Positions 62,114-64,000 of a DNA stretch of 64,000 nucleotides are shown piece by piece. The position numbers and the translations under genes were made by a program. The notes beneath the pieces were generated by a model, which did not search any database, was not told the origin of the DNA, and worked only from the letters and a program-made list of their open reading frames with translations. Source of the DNA: Dokdonia sp. PRO95 (lineage in GTDB: Bacteria > Bacteroidota > Bacteroidia > Flavobacteriales > Flavobacteriaceae); the NCBI RefSeq assembly GCF_000355805.1, contig NZ_CM001837.1, forward strand, positions 2,478,100 to 2,542,099. Reading direction: 5' to 3'. Each line of letters opens with the position of its first letter. Positions within the stretch are counted from its first letter, which is position 1.

Positions 62114-64000
62114 ATGGCATTTGATATTGATATGATCAAGAAGGTTTATGCAAATATGTCTGAGCGTGTAGATGCTGCTCGTGACCTTGTAGGTAAGCCC
62201 TTGACACTTTCTGAAAAGATTTTATATTCTCACCTATGGGAGGGAAAAGCTTCTAAAGCGTTTACTCGTGGAAAGGATTATGTAGATTTTGCGCCAGATC
62301 GTATCGCTTGTCAAGATGCAACTGCACAGATGGCTTTATTGCAATTTATGCAAGCAGGAAAAGATAAGGTTGCAGTACCTACTACAGTGCACTGTGATCA
62401 CTTGATTCAAGCAAAAGAAGGTGCTGAAAAGGATCTTAAGAACGCAAACGATGTATCTAGTGAAGTTTTTAACTTCTTAGAGTCGGTTTCAAATAAATAT
62501 GGTATTGGTTTCTGGAAGCCAGGAGCAGGTATTATACACCAAGTGGTTCTTGAAAACTATGCATTTCCAGGAGGAATGATGATAGGTACAGACTCTCACA
62601 CAGTAAACGCTGGAGGACTAGGAATGGTTGCAATAGGTGTAGGTGGAGCAGATGCTGTAGATGTGATGGCTGGTATGGCTTGGGAGCTTAAGTTTCCTAA
62701 GTTAATAGGAGTTAGACTTACAGGAAAACTTTCTGGATGGACTGCACCAAAAGATGTAATTCTTAAAGTAGCTGAAATTCTTACTGCAAAAGGAGGAACT
62801 GGAGCAATAGTAGAATACTTTGGCCCTGGAGCTACGGCAATGTCATGTACTGGTAAAGGTACTATTTGTAACATGGGAGCAGAGATAGGAGCAACAACTT
62901 CTACCTTTGGTTATGACGAGTCTATGGAGCGCTATTTACGTGCTACAGATCGTGCTGATGTTGCAGATGCGGCAAATGACGTAAAAGAATACCTTACAGC
63001 AGATAAAGAAGTATATGCAAATCCTGAGCAGTATTTTGATCAGGTAATTGACATAAATCTTTCTGAGTTAGGACCATTACTTAATGGACCTTTTACTCCA
63101 GACCTTTCTACAACTGTAGGAAAGGATATGACTGAGAAAGCTACTAAAAACGAATGGCCTCTTAACGTAGAGTGGGGACTTATAGGTTCTTGTACAAACT
63201 CTTCTTATGAAGATCTTTCAAGAGCTTCATCTATTGCTCAACAAGCATTAGACAAAGGAATTAAAATGAAATCTGACCTTGGGATTAACCCAGGATCAGA
63301 ATTGGTACGTTATACTACAGAACGTGATGGAATCTTAGGAATCTTTGAAAAACTAGATGCTAAGATTTTTACAAATGCTTGTGGACCATGTATCGGTCAG
63401 TGGGCACGTTACAGTGATCCAAAAAATGCTCCTAAAAACAGTATTGTACACTCGTTCAACAGAAACTTTGCAAAGCGTGCAGATGGTAATCCTAATACAC
63501 ACGCCTTTGTAGCATCACCAGAAATTACTGCTGCAATTGCAATCTCTGGTCGTCTAGACTTTAATCCTCTTACAGATACTCTTCTTAACGAAGATGGTCA
63601 AGAGGTAATGTTTGATGAGCCTACAGGATGGGAACTTCCTCCTAAAGGTTTTGACGTACAAGATAATGGATACCTAGCACCAGTAGAAGATGGTAGTGGT
63701 GTAGAAGTTAAAGTTGCTTCAGACTCAGAACGTCTTGAGCTATTGACTCCTTTTGAGCCTATTAAAGATAGCGAGATGCAGGGGATGAAATTGCTTATTA
63801 AAGCTTTTGGAAAATGTACTACAGACCACATTTCTATGGCTGGACCATGGTTACGTTACAGAGGTCACTTAGATAACATTTCTAATAACTGTTTAATAGG
63901 TGCTGTAAACGCATTTGGTAAGAAAACAAACTTTGTTAAAAATCAACTTACAGGTGAGTATGGTGGAGTGCCAGACACACAACGTGAGTATAAAAAAGCA
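62114..64000 (+). CDS. acn: Aconitate hydratase (partial, runs off the right edge)
   Basis: 629 codons in frame to the end of the window; about 125 residues of C-terminus are missing compared with the usual about 755. It is the mitochondrial-type aconitase of the TCA cycle, converting citrate to isocitrate at a [4Fe-4S] centre. Seen: [20 protein letters not shown] (about 95), [20 protein letters not shown] (about 150), [20 protein letters not shown], the cluster cysteines in [10 protein letters not shown] (about 359) and [10 protein letters not shown] (about 421-424), and the start of the C-terminal domain ([18 protein letters not shown]). Standard start context, single gene, with its own promoter region. 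Confidence 0.95.
   Translation, partial: MAFDIDMIKKVYANMSERVDAARDLVGKPLTLSEKILYSHLWEGKASKAFTRGKDYVDFAPDRIACQDATAQMALLQFMQAGKDKVAVPTTVHCDHLIQAKEGAEKDLKNANDVSSEVFNFLESVSNKYGIGFWKPGAGIIHQVVLENYAFPGGMMIGTDSHTVNAGGLGMVAIGVGGADAVDVMAGMAWELKFPKLIGVRLTGKLSGWTAPKDVILKVAEILTAKGGTGAIVEYFGPGATAMSCTGKGTICNMGAEIGATTSTFGYDESMERYLRATDRADVADAANDVKEYLTADKEVYANPEQYFDQVIDINLSELGPLLNGPFTPDLSTTVGKDMTEKATKNEWPLNVEWGLIGSCTNSSYEDLSRASSIAQQALDKGIKMKSDLGINPGSELVRYTTERDGILGIFEKLDAKIFTNACGPCIGQWARYSDPKNAPKNSIVHSFNRNFAKRADGNPNTHAFVASPEITAAIAISGRLDFNPLTDTLLNEDGQEVMFDEPTGWELPPKGFDVQDNGYLAPVEDGSGVEVKVASDSERLELLTPFEPIKDSEMQGMKLLIKAFGKCTTDHISMAGPWLRYRGHLDNISNNCLIGAVNAFGKKTNFVKNQLTGEYGGVPDTQREYKKA

Overview
The window looks like chromosomal DNA of a marine flavobacterium (Bacteroidota, family Flavobacteriaceae; a Dokdonia- or Krokinobacter-like genus is my guess, not proven). 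The reasons are low GC, very few Shine-Dalgarno sequences, some TAnnTTTG-type -7 promoter elements, TonB receptors with a carboxypeptidase-like N-terminal domain, an ECF sigma/FecR/STN-receptor cassette, YHYH lipoproteins and a row of SurA/PpiC-like isomerases.

Layout. 1-520: 5' part of an unrecognised gene, cut by the window edge. 720-14928: a surface-polysaccharide locus of several short transcription units: TPR/beta-barrel exporter, 44-aa protein plus flippase, STAS-like protein plus GT4, a tight operon of GT-C-like membrane protein, lipoprotein and GH5-like hydrolase, and GT2 plus ManA. Its promoter regions share a CGTC/GTCGA-rich motif. 15267-21593: two groups of envelope proteins (YHYH lipoproteins, SCO protein, YwqK-like, EF-hand) beside a divergent LytS/LytTR two-component pair; two matching LytTR-type operators are visible. 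21700-25797: small Cys-motif protein, TonB receptor and PepSY membrane protein.

25943-43274 is the centrepiece: a complete polyunsaturated-fatty-acid-synthase-like (Pfa) gene set. In transcription order it is a TetR regulator, KS-AT-ACPx4 (pfaA), a separate KR-DH frame, a 2235-aa KS-CLF-AT-DH-DH protein (pfaC with a built-in AT), then, after about 570 bp of hairpin repeats, the enoyl reductase pfaD. A phosphopantetheinyl transferase is divergent. The KS-AT-ACP and KR-DH frames meet at a run of ten A's, and a -1 shift there would fuse them into one classical PfaA; the second frame has no ATG start.

43556-64000 is mostly ordinary: LuxR-type small HTH protein, tRNA-Arg(ACG), apt, the TonB/FecR/ECF-sigma cassette with a divergent LamG lipoprotein, fumarylacetoacetase, glyA, MazG-like protein, OmpH/Skp, three PPIase-type chaperones, MoxR ATPase and the start of aconitase.

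Two non-genic layers stand out. A palindrome with core CTTTCGCGAAAG, often extended to TACGCTTTCGCGAAAGCGTA, occurs about 21 times, both between genes and inside coding sequence. Two families of intergenic inverted-repeat elements (2925-3612 and 27596-28090) form arrays.
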